From: Achaetomiella virescens
Lineage: Eukaryota; Ascomycota; Sordariomycetes; Sordariales; Chaetomiaceae
Direction: 5' to 3'
Assembly: GCA_031001845.1 (NCBI GenBank)
Contig: JARNGD010000020.1
Coordinates: 240,464 to 304,463 of the forward strand
DNA: 64,000 nucleotides
Part shown: positions 1 through 11,862 of the stretch, one piece after another
Position numbering within the stretch: the first letter of the stretch is position 1
How the letters are laid out: each line of letters starts with the position of its first letter
Notes under the pieces: generated by a model
Databases searched by the model: none
Seen by the model: the letters and a program-made list of their open reading frames with translations, nothing else
Told to the model about the DNA's origin: nothing
Translations under genes and position numbers: made by a program

Positions 1-3000
1 GCTCTCCGAGGGCTGCTGTTCATCCTTCGACCCTCCGCCAGATTGCCGCTGCTGCTGTGCGGCAGCAGCGCGCGCGCGCTCCTTCTCCTTCTTCTCCTTC
101 TCGCGCCGCAGGGCCTTGGACTCGAGTTCGTGCCACTCGCCGCCGATGTCTTTGAGTCTGTAGCAAGTCGTGTTAGAATGGAGTTTGGCTAGGTGGGACA
201 ACAATGGGTGAGCTTACTCAACCGCCTGCCTCGGAGCAGGTTCCTCGGTCGTGAAGTACGGATGCTGCAGCACCTGGGCGGCAGTGGGGCGTTTGTCTGG
301 GTCGTACTGGAACATGGACGCGAGTAGATCGAATGCGGCGGGGGTGACCTGGTCTTTGTACTTCTCTTCAAAAACGTTTGGCCGCCTGTACGTCGGCCGG
401 AGGAGCGCGAACCACGGCATTTCGACCAGGTTCGGCCAGTCTTTCCTGTTCGGGGTGCCGAGCACGGCGTGGATTTTCTCGAGCTGACTGATCTCGGTGC
501 CGTCGCCCGGGAAGATGGCGCGCTTTGTGAAGATCTCTACGAGCACGCATGCGGCGCTCCAGATGTCGACTGCCGGGCCATACTGCGTCTCACCGAGTAG
601 CAGTTCGGGGGAGCGGTACCAGATGGTTATCACGCGGTTGGTGTAGTCCTGCTGGTGGTGCTTCGCATAGAAGCGGGCCAAGCCAAAGTCAGCAAGCTTG
701 AGGACGCCCTCATTGCTGACCAGGATGTTGGCGGCCTTAATATCGCGATGGAGAACGCCTCTTGTGTGAAGGTAGTCCAAGCCCTCAAACAGTTGTTGGG
801 CCAGGTGCTTCTTGTGACCCGGTTCTAGAGTGTACGTTGGATGGTTGAGCAACCCCGTCAGATCGTGCGATAGGTACTCGAAGACCATGAAGCAATCGTT
901 CGACTCGACCATGACCTCCTGGAGCTGGACGATATTCTTGTGGCTGAGCGAGCGGAGCAGCTTGATTTCGCGCACCGCCGTAACGGGAAAGCCGTCCCTC
1001 TCGCCCTCCATACGGATCTTCTTCAGAGCGACGAGCTTCTTGGTGTAGACGTTCAACCCCTTAAAGACCTTGCCGTAGGTGCCCGAGCCCACAACCGATT
1101 CGTTGCCCGGTTTCCTGTAGTACACGGACTTGGAGACGGCATGATCGGGAGGAAGGGTAGGCTTCTCCTTAAGACGCTTGATGATCTTCTTCACCTTACG
1201 TGTTCTCGGCGTCGGGTCGGGTTGCCTCGGCGGCTCGGGGAGTCTGCGGTCGCTGGGGCCAGTGGGAACGCCGAGACGGGGTCGCGCTGATGCTGGCTCC
1301 GTGGGAGCATTCCTGGGAAACCCTCGGTCTCGCTCTGGTCTCGTTGGGGGTGCTTTCTGAGCTGCTGGCTTGGTCGGAGGCTCTCGTGGAGCTGGAGCTG
1401 CATTGAACTTGGACGATATCTCGGGCCTCGGGGCTGCCACGTTGGCTTGACCGCGTTCTTCATGCTGAAACTAAACTTATTAGGCGTCGTCGATTGCGGG
1501 CCAGTCGGCGGCGGCCGGCTGGGAGGCGGCATCTTGTCTTCCTTTAGTTGCTCCTCCTTGGTTGTATCTTCGACTTGCAAGTCCTTGGAGGGCCTGAACG
1601 GGTTTTCGGAATCTGCCATTGACATATCGCCCTTGTCCGATGGAGTCTCGAGATGGATGCTGGGCGATTGGTGGGCAGCGACGTGCGAGGGATCGGAATC
1701 GCCTCGGCCGTTGCCACTCTGAGGGTGCCATTGTGTGCTCTTGAAACCGCCGCGGAGGCCTCCGCGAGCGGAAAACTGAGTGCTCCGGAACGAGCCGCCC
1801 CGGTGGTTCCCACGGTAGGGCCGGAGGGATATTGGGATGAAGGACCAGTCGGTGCGTAAGGAGGAGAGTGGGCCTGGCCGCTATGGTAATGCCCTTGGGG
1901 CCCTGCGGGTGGTCCGTAACTGCTATGAGGAAATTGAGTGGGATATTGACTGCTGATAGCCCAGGTCAGTGGTTGTGTTGCAGTTACGGGTGAAAGGCTG
2001 GCGGAAGGCTGAACTTACCCTTGCGGAGAAAATTGGGGTCCGTTGTTCCAACCCCGTCCACTACCGCCATATGTGACTGAGCTGGTGGGGAGCCGTGAAT
2101 GATGAGACGGGCGTTTGCGTGCCCCGAAGACTGGCCGTAGCTGCGAGCATCGTACGGACCTTTCGGTGGGTAACCAGGCTGTCCCTGGGGATGAAACCTC
2201 CACGGTAACTCCCTCTAGTGCCATGTTCACTTCGACACTGTTGGCGCCAGAGGAGGGATCCAACTTTCTGGAAGAACGTGATGTGTCACGGCTCCTCCTC
2301 TTTCTGCTTGATTTCGCGTGCCGGCTTCCTCGGGGGGAACCGGGCGGAGGTGGTCCGTGGGGGACACGGGAGGAGCCTTGGTCGAGGCTCGGTCTCCGCC
2401 GCGACCCAGTATCGGATGCAGTTGGGGGCCGGCTGCCCCACGCGGTCGGGCTGCGAGGGCTGCGAAGACGTGATCTCGACCGACGCCTGGGTTCCGGTCG
2501 AGGCGACCGATGCCGTGACCTGGGAGACCTGGGAGACCTGCTGCGGTGGCGAGGACGCTCCTGACGCTCTTGATGCTCCTCAGGGAGCCGGCGGGCGCGG
2601 TCGTCACGTGGGGATCGAGACCTACGCCGGCAAGAGGGACTCGCCGACCGGGAGCGGCCCGGCCGTTTACTGGGCCTCGAACGCCGATCGTGGTGTGCAG
2701 GGGAACGAGAGCGGTGCCGACGCGGCGAGGGGGCACGGTCAGGCCTGGGTGGCAGAGGTTTCGGTGACACACCCCTATCTCGCCTTACTAGACCGACGTC
2801 CTGCCGAGGCTTCTTGGCTGTGGCTCTCCACCAAAAGACGGGCTGGGGCTGCGTCGGCGCTTGCTCAGGGCTGGTGAACACGGCGCACGGCGGCGAACGC
2901 GAGAATCTGGGCGTTCGTGAAGGTCTCTCCTTGGCCGTGAAGAATCACGCTCTCGGCCCAGCGGTCTGGAGAAGGACGCGGCTCGCGACGTCGAGAGGTA

Positions 3001-3314
3001 TCCCTAGAGCGACCTCGACGACTGCGTGGGGAGCGATGGGCCGGATGGGACGGACGGCTGCTGCGATGCCCTGGGCTGCGCGTGCGGTCGCGGCGGCGGT
3101 GCTGGGATTCAGGATATGATGGCTCCACCGAGAGGTTGCGAGGACGGGGAGGAGAGGGAGGGCGTCTGGAGGAATGGAGATGGTGCTTGCGGGCTGGGTC
3201 TCGGTCTCGGTCTCTATCTCGATCTCGGTCTCGCTGTTCTGGCTCTCGGGCGGGTTCAGATGACCGACTCAAAGCAACGGCGGGCGGCGAGGGGTTCTTT
3301 CGTGAAGTAGTCAT
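1..3314 (-). CDS. ctk1: CTD kinase catalytic subunit (CTK1/CDK12-like), RS-rich N-terminus, 3' end cut by window edge
   Basis: Cyclin-dependent Ser/Thr kinase of the CTK1/CDK12-13 type, expected to phosphorylate the RNA polymerase II CTD in the nucleus during elongation. The kinase domain lies at about 1130-240 and shows the Gly loop GSGTYGKVFKG, ALKKI lysine, the helix PVTAVREIKLL, catalytic HRDIKAANILV, DFGLARF and the WYRSPELLLG activation segment. After a 60 bp intron (158-217) the tail continues as LKDIGGEWHELESKALRREK, typical of this subfamily, and leaves the window. A second intron lies at about 1953-2018. The N-terminal third (about 3300-2200) is Arg-Asp and Arg-Ser rich, as in metazoan CDK12. 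Start taken at 3314; an in-frame ATG at 3425 is possible. The frame shifts several times: at 1444-1445 and 1818-1820 a single missing C on the coding strand restores an uninterrupted protein. Family identity is firm; N-terminal exon detail is not. Confidence 0.85.
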
Positions 3315-3425
3315 GCCGAGATCATTACCGTCCTGGCGGAGGTGCTGGTGGACTCGGTGACTGTTCCTGTTGCCATTTGGTGATGCAGCGTTGGCTCGGC
3401 GCTGGATGGGTGCAGAGTCGTCCAT

Positions 3426-5719
3426 CGTCGAGGAGATTCGACATTTGGATTTTAGTTGGTCAAGGCGGCGGCGGCCTGGCTGACAGACAGGGGTCGCCCC
3501 CACAAGTCGACCGCTGTGGACCAGCTCGGCGCGTGCTGGGGGACTGGGCCAGCCTGCCAGCTGCGGCCTCTGGGACCTAGTGGGGGAAGGTGCTAAACTC
3601 CAACACGACACTTGTAGGACGTGTTCAGCTCTCACCGCTTGCCTTGCCCCAGTCGTCAGCCTCTCGCAGCGTACTGATGAATGGCCGAAAAATTGAGGTA
3701 AACGGCCGACGATAGTCCGATGAGGTAGAGTTGCAGGCGGAGAGCAAACCGAGGGAGCCCGATTGCTTTTTCCGCCAAGTCGCTGTCCCGAGGGATGATA
3801 CGCAGCCGGTTGCAGGCGACGTGATGTCGAATGCCGATCGAGTGGCCCACAAAGAGAGACGACGCCCGTCTCGAGACCTCCAGTATCCCAGAGCCCCTTT
3901 CTTCTGCGGTTGCCCTGTACTGTAGCAGTGGTGACAGGACTGCCCGATCCGAGTGTTGTTCACGTTGTCAGAGCTTCAGATGAGGGGTGCCTTCCCCACA
4001 ACCCCCGAAACTTTCCTGGCAGCTTCGGGATGCCGAATCTGAGGACAAAAGTAGCCAGTGTCCAGTCCATAATTCGGGGTCTTTGGCTTGGCATATGGAC
4101 TTGCTGCTTGAGCAGACAGTGGCAGTCCATGTCCAAGAACAGCCAGCTTCCACAAATTATCCATGGTGCTAGCTGCACCTCATCCAGAAATCCGCCCCCG
4201 TGGCAGCCTTCTCTTTCTCAAACCTGCAGTCCAAGCGTAGATAACTATGCCGGGAGCATGCAGACACCTGTTCACGGAGCAGAGACCACTATATACTGCA
4301 CAGGATGCTTTACGAGTTCCAACCCATCCCGACCCCATTCTGGCAAACGAGGAGCCAACTTTGTCTGTGTCAAACGAGACGGGCTGGACGGCTCTGGCCA
4401 AGGTTAGTCAGCCAATCTTCTCTTCTTCCATGTGCCGATGCTCCATCCCAGCAGAACAAGGGCTGGATGGGTGAGCATGCAAATCGCCAACTGTAAATCA
4501 GTTTGCCGGAGGCATAGCCCGGAATGCCATCCGTTGGCTTTGCGGGCAGGTCGGCCACGACACACCAGTGCTTTAACAAAAGCAGGAACCGATCTTCAGC
4601 AGGCGCAGCATCGATGGCTAGCCCTTGTTGAACTCCCGCAGAGTTGCCACTCCGTCCACCGTGAGATGCGAAGCCGATGCGGGGCGGACACGGTGATATT
4701 AGGGTTTGCGTTGTCGTACGGCGTATGAGCGTTGTGAGGGCCTATGCAGCTGATGCTGGGTGCTTGGTCTGCCCTCCATGACAACAGCGTCAACACCAGC
4801 GCCCATCTCTATTATTGTTGCTGAGGACATCCATTCAGCGGGCACGAACTTAGCGTCTGTCGGCGGACGCTGGGTTTATCTGGCGAGGTAGGCAATCCGA
4901 GATGCAGCGGAGGCGTTGACAAACCGGTCGCACGCAGGGCCAGCCAGTGATCTGAGCAAGAACCAAGTATCCCCCCTCATCGTTGCGTCTTCATCGGCCA
5001 TGGCTGAAGTCGTTGGTTATTCCGCAGCGAGACACGTCCTCGGGCTGTACTGCTGGTACAGCCCCGCAGCTGTCCCAGGTTGGATGGTTCTCGTTGTTCG
5101 GAGTTTGAGACGGCCTGGCGACAGAGGCAGGCGCGACAAAATGATACATTGCAAACCCTGTCGGTTAAGGCCTCCAATGCAACCAGTGGCATCAAATCGA
5201 GGCAGGCGTACCGTTCTTGTGTTTGGTTGACGGCGGAGATGGACATGTTGCGAAGAAATAATCCGCGGAGTGGTGGTTTCCAGTTGGAGTGCTGAGCTTG
5301 CGCCTGGTCGACTGGAGCTGGAGATGGCATTGATGCACAGACACATTTTCTCTCACGTGACTATACTGCATTCGGGTTAGATCAAGGAAATTCGAGATGA
5401 ATATATCCGTTCCACGTAGTTGCCCGTCTCTTTCTGGAGCTCTCCGGATCACACGGTTCATCTATCGTTTCCATCGTTCCAAACTCGATATTTTTTGATA
5501 TTTCCAGGGCTATACTACAGGATACATTGAGAAATTTTCACCCCGCCCTGTCTCCGCCGGTGTTGGTTTCTCTTTTTACCGCATTAACGGGGTCTCGTCT
5601 TGTCCCACATGTGCTCTTTGGTTCTGGCGGGATCAGAGGTGGGCTCGGAACCTCGTGGCGCCCTAGCCTGCTCACAGGATTCCTCGGTCGAACCACTACG
5701 AGTTCGGCGACAAACGTAA
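3426..5719. other. Intergenic stretch, no supported gene
   Basis: About 2.3 kb between the CTD kinase 5' end and the next minus-strand coding signal. Open frames are all under about 170 codons, overlap on both strands and have no domain-like composition or credible splice pattern. I see no repeat or transposon remnant. It should hold the kinase promoter. Confidence 0.5.
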
Positions 5720-5730
5720 GAAAAACTATA

Positions 5731-6503
5731 TCATCTCGACGAAGGAGCGTTGTGCCGCGCCTGACGTCCAGAAGTGATAACCTGGCCGTTCCCTGTCAGC
5801 ATTGCCAGCCCAATAAGCAAGTCGGCATTTTCCACGCGAGTGTGGCCGTCGCTGAATATTGACCGTCGTCTACTACGTAGTAGCATCGGCAAATCCCCGT
5901 CTTCATCCTTCTCCAGCCGCTTTTTCATAGGCTTGCCGCTCAGCTGATGGAGCTTGACGTAGACACATCCGGTTGGAGGTTCAGTTCCCTGATAACTTGC
6001 TGTGGACTCAACCAAGCGCCTCACCCTTGATGTCGAACCAGTTGAAGGAGGCCGCAGCCCAGAAGATCAAGAACCTCATCGTCTCAAGAGTGATCATCTG
6101 TTTCTTCCCCAGCTCGTCGACGGCGTAAAATCTAGGTGTCTCCTGCTTCCTGCCCTGGTTGCGGCTCCGACCTCCCCTCCGGTTGCGGTCCTGGTTTCCG
6201 TGGCTGCCTTGGTTGCCATGCCATCCTTGGTGGTTAGGCCCACTATTTTGGCGACCATTTCCGGTGTTGTCGTGGGCGGTATGACATGCAACTTGCGTTT
6301 CCTTCCCCGTAGATCCCCTTGATGCTGGTATGGGGATTGAGCGCCATTGTTGTCCGAGTTTTCACGGCTCCCTCACCATTCTGCCATCCGCAGCTGAAGT
6401 TGTTGGTTGGGTGGTAGCCAAACTCGGTGTTGGGTTGTACCGGGGGTTGAGAATGCGGCAGCTGCCAGCCTGGGCCGCCCCCGCCACGTCTTCCTCGTGG
6501 CAT
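5731..6503 (-). CDS. Putative uncharacterised Gly/Asn/Arg-rich protein (frameshifted)
   Basis: No family recognised. Minus-strand coding signal starts with MPRGRRGGGGPGWQLPH at 6503 and moves through three frames. One frame gives a Gln/Asn/Gly-rich segment (NQGSHGNQDRNRRGGRSRNQ), followed by a globular-looking stretch (PRFYAVDELGKKQMITLETM, then FLIFWAAASFNWFDIKG). The last frame ends at 5731 after CVYVKLHQLSGKPMKKRLEK. The RG/NGQ-rich part would suit an RNA-binding or prion-like protein, but that is composition only. Frame changes without convincing GT..AG introns fit the indel pattern of this window. The gene may begin further upstream: minus-strand open frames at 6602-7148 contain cysteine-rich peptide (RYCQVCAKETCGPHDP) and could be earlier exons. 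Confidence 0.35.
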
Positions 6504-6601
6504 ATTTCAGTGTTCATTGCCGAGTTCTAGGTTGAGTGTCCGTTAGTGCCTGGTGTAAGCCTTATTTTCCCGCTTGTAGATCTCATATGGGTTCCGCGGC
6601 G

Positions 6602-7148
6602 TTAATATCTGTTTTGGCCGCTGGTACGAGTCTTCACACTTAGATGTCTTGGTCTTGCATTGATGGCTGCGGTTCCTCTGAAGCCAAAGACTGAGATCAG
6701 GCGTGACACCAAGGGTAGCTGGTCAGGGGTCGTGGGGACCACATGTCTCTTTGGCACACACTTGACAGTACCGTCCCAGAACAATGCCGTTGTCGCCAAT
6801 ACCTGCGGTGTCAGAAAAAAAGAATAGCATTGCAATTTGTGTTCGGCCCTCTCAGGAGTGATTGAGGGGCGGGGCGGATCCGAACATCATTTGCGTTGGC
6901 TTCAAAGACTTGTTGAGATGTTGGTGTGATATGGGCACCCCAGCCAAAGTGATCGGCCTGGGCTCCAGCGTAGAGGTGCCTTTAGGGGAACTGGCGCATA
7001 GTGTAGTGCGGGAGGAACTGTCTGGGAAGAGGGAGCACTCTCCGCGATCCATTCCGGAAGGCTCTGAATACCAGGGGTTGCATTCTTTCCGTTCCACAGA
7101 ATACCAGAAAGATATCTCCTCGGGTGTTTGCACCTCTGACAGTGCCAT
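6602..7148 (-). CDS. Possible upstream exons of the 5.7-6.5 kb gene, or a separate small gene
   Basis: An open frame from 7148 (starting MALSEVQTPEEISFWYSVER) is followed at 6602-6835 by a second frame. In another reading of the same bases that stretch gives RYCQVCAKETCGPHDP, then CKTKTSKCEDSYQRPK. The Cys spacing and lack of low complexity make this more protein-like than the surrounding DNA, but I cannot place splice sites connecting the pieces and recognise no domain. Treat as a coding candidate only. Confidence 0.2.
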
Positions 7149-8193
7149 CCGTTAAGCTTCGACAAGCTGTCCTCCGCGACCGTCTCGAGATGTCGAACTC
7201 CCAACATGCGATTCTCTGATGCTCTCGAGAAATGTGGGGCCTGACCCAGGGCACCCGCAGCGACAGGGAACATATGTCGTCATAAGCGGTCCATTATTGG
7301 TTGGACCTCTGGTGGGACTGGGGAGACCTCCACTGTCCGATCAACGGAGTGACGCAAAAATGGGTGGGCCGTGGCCAGCAGGTAGGGACAAGAGAGCAGC
7401 TCGGAGGGCGTGCGGAGGGTTTTCATCACCTGCAAATCGCTCTGAGAAGAGAGAAACACTCATTTTGGCTTGTCATAAAATAGGCGAAGGATGCAGATAA
7501 CCTAGCATTTGCCTCGAAGGCGGCAAAGAAATGTGGCTGACGAAAAGAGTTTTTTTCAAGCGCCGGAATCATTAAGTATTGCCGTTCCCGGCAGGCACTG
7601 CAGCTCGCTAGCTCCAAAAGCTCCCCTGCGCGCCAACCTTGAGCTTGTCTTGCCTGGGCCACACGCCCCACTGGTTTCGCCCCCTGGCATCATGATCCTA
7701 GCCTGCCTCCCCTCAACCAACACGAACGGAGCGTCAGCCCTCACCACCCAACCCACCATCTGCGACGAACACCTCCCCCCTTCCGCCTCTCGGAAACGCC
7801 GTTGAGGTTTTTTCTCATTCTGGACTGTTTCCATTCAAGCTTCGCTCTACTCCCAACGTGCTTCACAGCTGGACCCGTAGGTTCTGCGACGCACCTGTAC
7901 ACACCTGGCCTGGCGTTCTGGAATCCAACGTCACCCCGCCCTCAGCTGCAAACCGGCCCTTTGTAAACAGCCAGCGACCCGCCCTCATCTCAATCTCGGC
8001 TCGCTCCGGCCATTCCTCGCTGAGAAAATCTTCTCCGGGTTGGTCATCCCATCGTTCCAGGTTTTCTTATAAAGTCGGCTCTCTTCCGGTCATCATCGAC
8101 TGGCGGACCATCGGAATTGATATCGCGATCGCCGAGAACGCATTGCCCCGAGAAACGTTGTTGCCAATTTCCTGAGGCCAAAGTCAATTCACA
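7149..8193. other. Upstream region of glycogen synthase
   Basis: No supported gene. It should hold the glycogen synthase promoter and 5' leader. A C-rich tract at 7620-7785 carries four CCCCT motifs (separate entry). Short open frames here look like chance. Confidence 0.5.
7623..7781 (+). promoter_or_regulatory. Cluster of four CCCCT (STRE-like) motifs upstream of glycogen synthase
   Basis: CCCCT occurs at 7623-7627, 7681-7685, 7709-7713 and 7777-7781, about 410-570 bases before the glycogen synthase ATG. CCCCT is the core stress response element of fungi, and STREs have been described for the Neurospora glycogen synthase promoter. Function here is inferred; the tract is C-rich, so part of the clustering may be compositional. 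Confidence 0.35.
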
Positions 8194-10549
8194 ATGTCCA
8201 GCGAAGAGACAGACCGCCCGGTCCGCGAGGTCAAGGGCCACCTCCTGTTCGAGATTGCGACCGAAGTCGCCCATCGAGGTATGCCCGGCGAGCTGCAGTT
8301 AAGTCAATAGGTTGGCAGCCTGGCTAACGACTGCCCTAGTCGGCGGCATCTACTCTGTCATCAAGTCCAAGGCCCCCGTGACTACTGCAGAATATGGGGA
8401 CCGGTACACCCTCATTGGACCCTCAACCACCAGTCGGTAGGTCCTGACATCTAGGGCCAGCAGGCCACTTCCTCCCGCCGAGTGCGACGCTAACCGTGTT
8501 TCAGGCAGCGGTGGAGGTTGAGGAGATGGAGCCCACTAACCCAGAACTCGCGGCAACGATCCAGTCCATGAAAGAGCGCGGCATCGGTATATTGTATGGC
8601 CGCTGGCTGATTGAGGGCGCTCCGCGAGTGCTTCTCTTCGATACGAAGACGGCGTACGGGTACATGAATGAGTGGAAGGCGGATCTGTGGAATGTGGCGT
8701 CCATCCCGTCGCCTGACAACGACGAGGAGACCAATGAGGCGGTCGTATTCGGCTATCTTGTTGCATGGTTCCTTGGAGAGGTCGGTGATCGAACAGGATA
8801 CGTTAGGGGTGCCCGAGCCAGCTGACACCACTGCAGTTCGTTGCCACGAGAGGACGAAGGCGGTCATTGCGCACTTCCACGAGTGGCTGGCCGGCGTTGC
8901 CCTCCCCTTGATCAAGAAGCGCCAGATTGACGTCACCACTATCTTCACGACACGCTACACTACTCGGTCGATACCTCTGTGCCGGCTCAGTCGACTTCTA
9001 CAACAACCTCCAGTGGTTCGATGTTGATGCGGAAGCAGGCAAGCGCGGGATCTACCACCGGTACTGCATCGAGCGCGCTTCGGCGCACTCCTGCGACGTG
9101 TTCACGACTGTCTCCCACATCACCGCCTACGAAAGCGAGCATCTCCTCAAGCGGAAGCCGGACGGAGTGCTGCCGAACGGGCTCAACGTCACGAAATTCG
9201 CGGCCGTTCACGAGTTCCAGAACCTCCACCAGGTGTCCAAGGAGAAGATCCACGACTTCGTCCGCGGCCATTTCTATGGCCACTACGATTTCGACCCCGA
9301 GAACACGCTGTACTTCTTCACAGCAGGGCGCTACGAGTTCAGGAATAAGGGAGTTGACATGTTCATCGAGTCGCTCGCTCGGCTGAACCACCGACTCAAG
9401 GCGTCCGGGAGCAAGACGACCGTCGTAGCATTCATCATTATGCCCGCTCAGACGTCGTCGCTGACGGTTGAAGCCCTGAAGGGCCAAGCCGTGATCAAGT
9501 CGCTCAGAGAGACGGTGGACACCATCGAGAGGAACATCGGTCGGCGCATTTTCGAGCGTTCGCTCAAGTGGCATGATGGCGATCCGATGCCCGAGGAGAA
9601 GGAGCTCATCTCTAGCCAGGACCGCGTCCTGCTCCGGAGGCGCCTGTTCGCCATGAAGAGGCACAGCCTGCCACCGATCGTCACGCACAACATGGTTAAT
9701 GACCACGACGATCCGATCCTGAACCAGATCCGACGGGTGCAGCTCTTCAACCACCCGAGCGACCGGGTCAAGATCGTGTTCCACCCCGAGTTCCTGAACT
9801 CCGCGAACCCGGTGCTGCCGCTCGACTACGACGACTTCGTGCGAGGCACCCATTTGGGTGTGTTTGCGTCGTACTACGAGCCGTGGGGTTACACTCCGGC
9901 GGAGTGCACGGTGATGGGCGTACCCAGCATCACCACCAACCTCTCCGGGTTCGGCTGCTACATGGAGGAGCTGATCGAGAACTCGGCCGACTACGGCATC
10001 TATATCGTAGATCGCCGCAACAAGGGGGTGGACGACTCGGTCAACCAGCTGACGTCGTACATGTTTGACTTCGCCCAGAAGAGTCGCCGGCAGCGGATCA
10101 ACCAGCGGAACCGTACTGAGCGCCTTAGTGATCTGCTCGACTGGAAGCGCATGGGCCGGGAGTATACCAAGGCCCGGGTGTTGGCGCTGAGACGCGCGTA
10201 TCCGAACTCGTACGAGGGTGAGGAGGAGGAGGATCTGTTTGGTGGTGCGGAGCAGAAGATCTCGCGACCATTCTCAGTTCCTGGCTCTCCCAGAGACCGC
10301 GCCGGCATGATGACGCCCGGCGATTTCGCCAGCCTCCAGGAAGGCCGCGAGGGCTTGAGCACCGAGGACTATGTTGCGTGGAAGCTCCCGTGAGTACAGC
10401 AATGCCTCGGCGTCAAGATCTTGGCTAACAATGTGGCACAGAGAGGAGGAAGACCCGGATGAGTACCCGTTCCCGCTCACGCTGAGACAAAGAGCGCAGA
10501 CATCGGGCGCTCCCCGGACGGCCTTCCGATCAAGGCCAACGGCAACTGA
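8194..10549 (+). CDS. gsn: Glycogen [starch] synthase (GT3), UDP-glucose dependent
   Basis: Cytosolic enzyme adding glucose from UDP-glucose to the glycogen primer made by glycogenin, which is encoded at 37.5-40.6 kb. Five exons: 8194-8278, 8340-8436, 8505-8780, 8837-10389, 10442-10549, about 705 aa, the usual length for fungal GT3. The N-terminus has EIATEVAHRVGGIYSVIKSK with the UDP-glucose loop. Later come IAHFHEW, HATLLGRYLCAGSVDFYNN, FFTAGRYEFRNKGVDMFIES and the donor-site stretch FASYYEPWGYTPAECTVMG. The Arg-rich segment KSRRQRINQRNRTERLSDLL is the glucose-6-phosphate-binding helix, and the tail PFSVPGSPRDRAG is the Ser-rich phosphorylation region. Frames break at about 8420 (one C missing), 8844 (one C) and 8950 (two C), and probably near 10495; repairing the last puts the stop at 10547-10549, otherwise the frame runs to 10709. 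Confidence 0.95.
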
Positions 10550-11862
10550 TGGGCCAACCCCTGAACTACCACTGCACGGAACAGCAAATTGCATCAGCTA
10601 TAAAAGCATCATCATTCTTTGCTCAGCCGGCGTAACTCAGAAGCAGCATCAGCATCCGTACATAGCACTCTGTGGGAACAGCCGAGGCCGTAGAGACTGG
10701 CATGCCTGATCAGCGGGGCGGCGAGTGCTGGGAAGTCTCTGCACGGCTCTGGGTTGCGAGAGTGAGTGTGCTCAGAACAACCAGCACAAGTCCAGGGAAG
10801 CGGTAATTATTGGTGATGACGAGCGCAGGTCAGGTTTTCATCTATGTGTCACTTGTAAGATTGAGTCGCAAGAGTTTTCGGCATTGCCACCGGATTGCTG
10901 CATCTCGTCCATGGGTTTCTGGGAGAGAAACCGGGTGATTGCACCAAGGGAAGCTGCACCTATTGTAGGAAGTCCGCGATTCCAGGGTGTATGTGTTGCC
11001 GGACACCCCGGGACTATTTCAGATCCTTCGTGCTCTCTCTAAGACACGATCTCTCTTGTGTTTCAAGAAGGAATGGTGCCCCCAGGCAGTCTTTGATCGT
11101 CGTCCACGATGACGCTCAAAGAGGCAGGAGCTGGGGCTCCCATCCCTTGTAATTAGCGGCATCAGCACCCCGCAACCCTGCGCCCCCTCCATCCGTCCTA
11201 CAACACAAACATTCCATCCTCATACCGTCGGAGAAACCAGCTCTTTGTCCTCGTCCTTCCTTCTGGAAGCTAACCTGAACCGGCACCGATATAGGTTTTC
11301 TGCGGCCAGGTCAAGTTTGGCTCAATCACCTCTCTCACGGGGGTGAGTTCTAGTGCTGTCTCTGGCCTGCCTGGGCATTTTCCAATTGTAAGGTGGGCAT
11401 CTGATATCTTCCCATGTTGGTCTTTAGTGGTTCCTCTGGGATCACTCAATGGGCATGGAGACCCCCTTGGTTTTATGTATGGATGCTCGGCGCAGGATCG
11501 AGGACAGCGAAGAAAGACCTCCCAGCCTATGGCACGCTGGCCCCGACACGAACAAGTGCTGATTCAGCGTTCCATAGGACCACAGCTGTGATCGGGGGGC
11601 GCTCCAAAAAATGCCATATGCATGACCATTCCATATGCATGAGTTCTGAACGATCGTAACCACAGGACGCCGGTCAGTGGCGGCGGCGGCGGCGGCCTAT
11701 CAGTTGCCCGCTTGCCCTCTCTGCAGGGGGTCTTTCACACCTAGCCGCAGGCACAGACAGGGGCCCGGCTCAGTGCCTAACGACAAAGCACCGAAGCTTT
11801 ATCCTCCCGTACGCGCGCGCTGCCCCTCCTCGATCTCGCATCCCCATTCTCTTCAGTCCGCC
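10550..11862. other. Intergenic: 3' side of glycogen synthase and upstream region of the F-box gene
   Basis: No supported gene. Open frames are short and overlapping. The last few hundred bases before 11863 should contain the F-box gene promoter and leader; a short GGC repeat lies at about 11680-11697. Confidence 0.5.

Noticed and set aside
8987..9853. 288-codon open frame antisense to glycogen synthase
   Set aside because: It is the complement of a strongly constrained coding exon with high GC third positions; its translation (Val/Glu/Leu-rich, no domain) is a typical antisense shadow.
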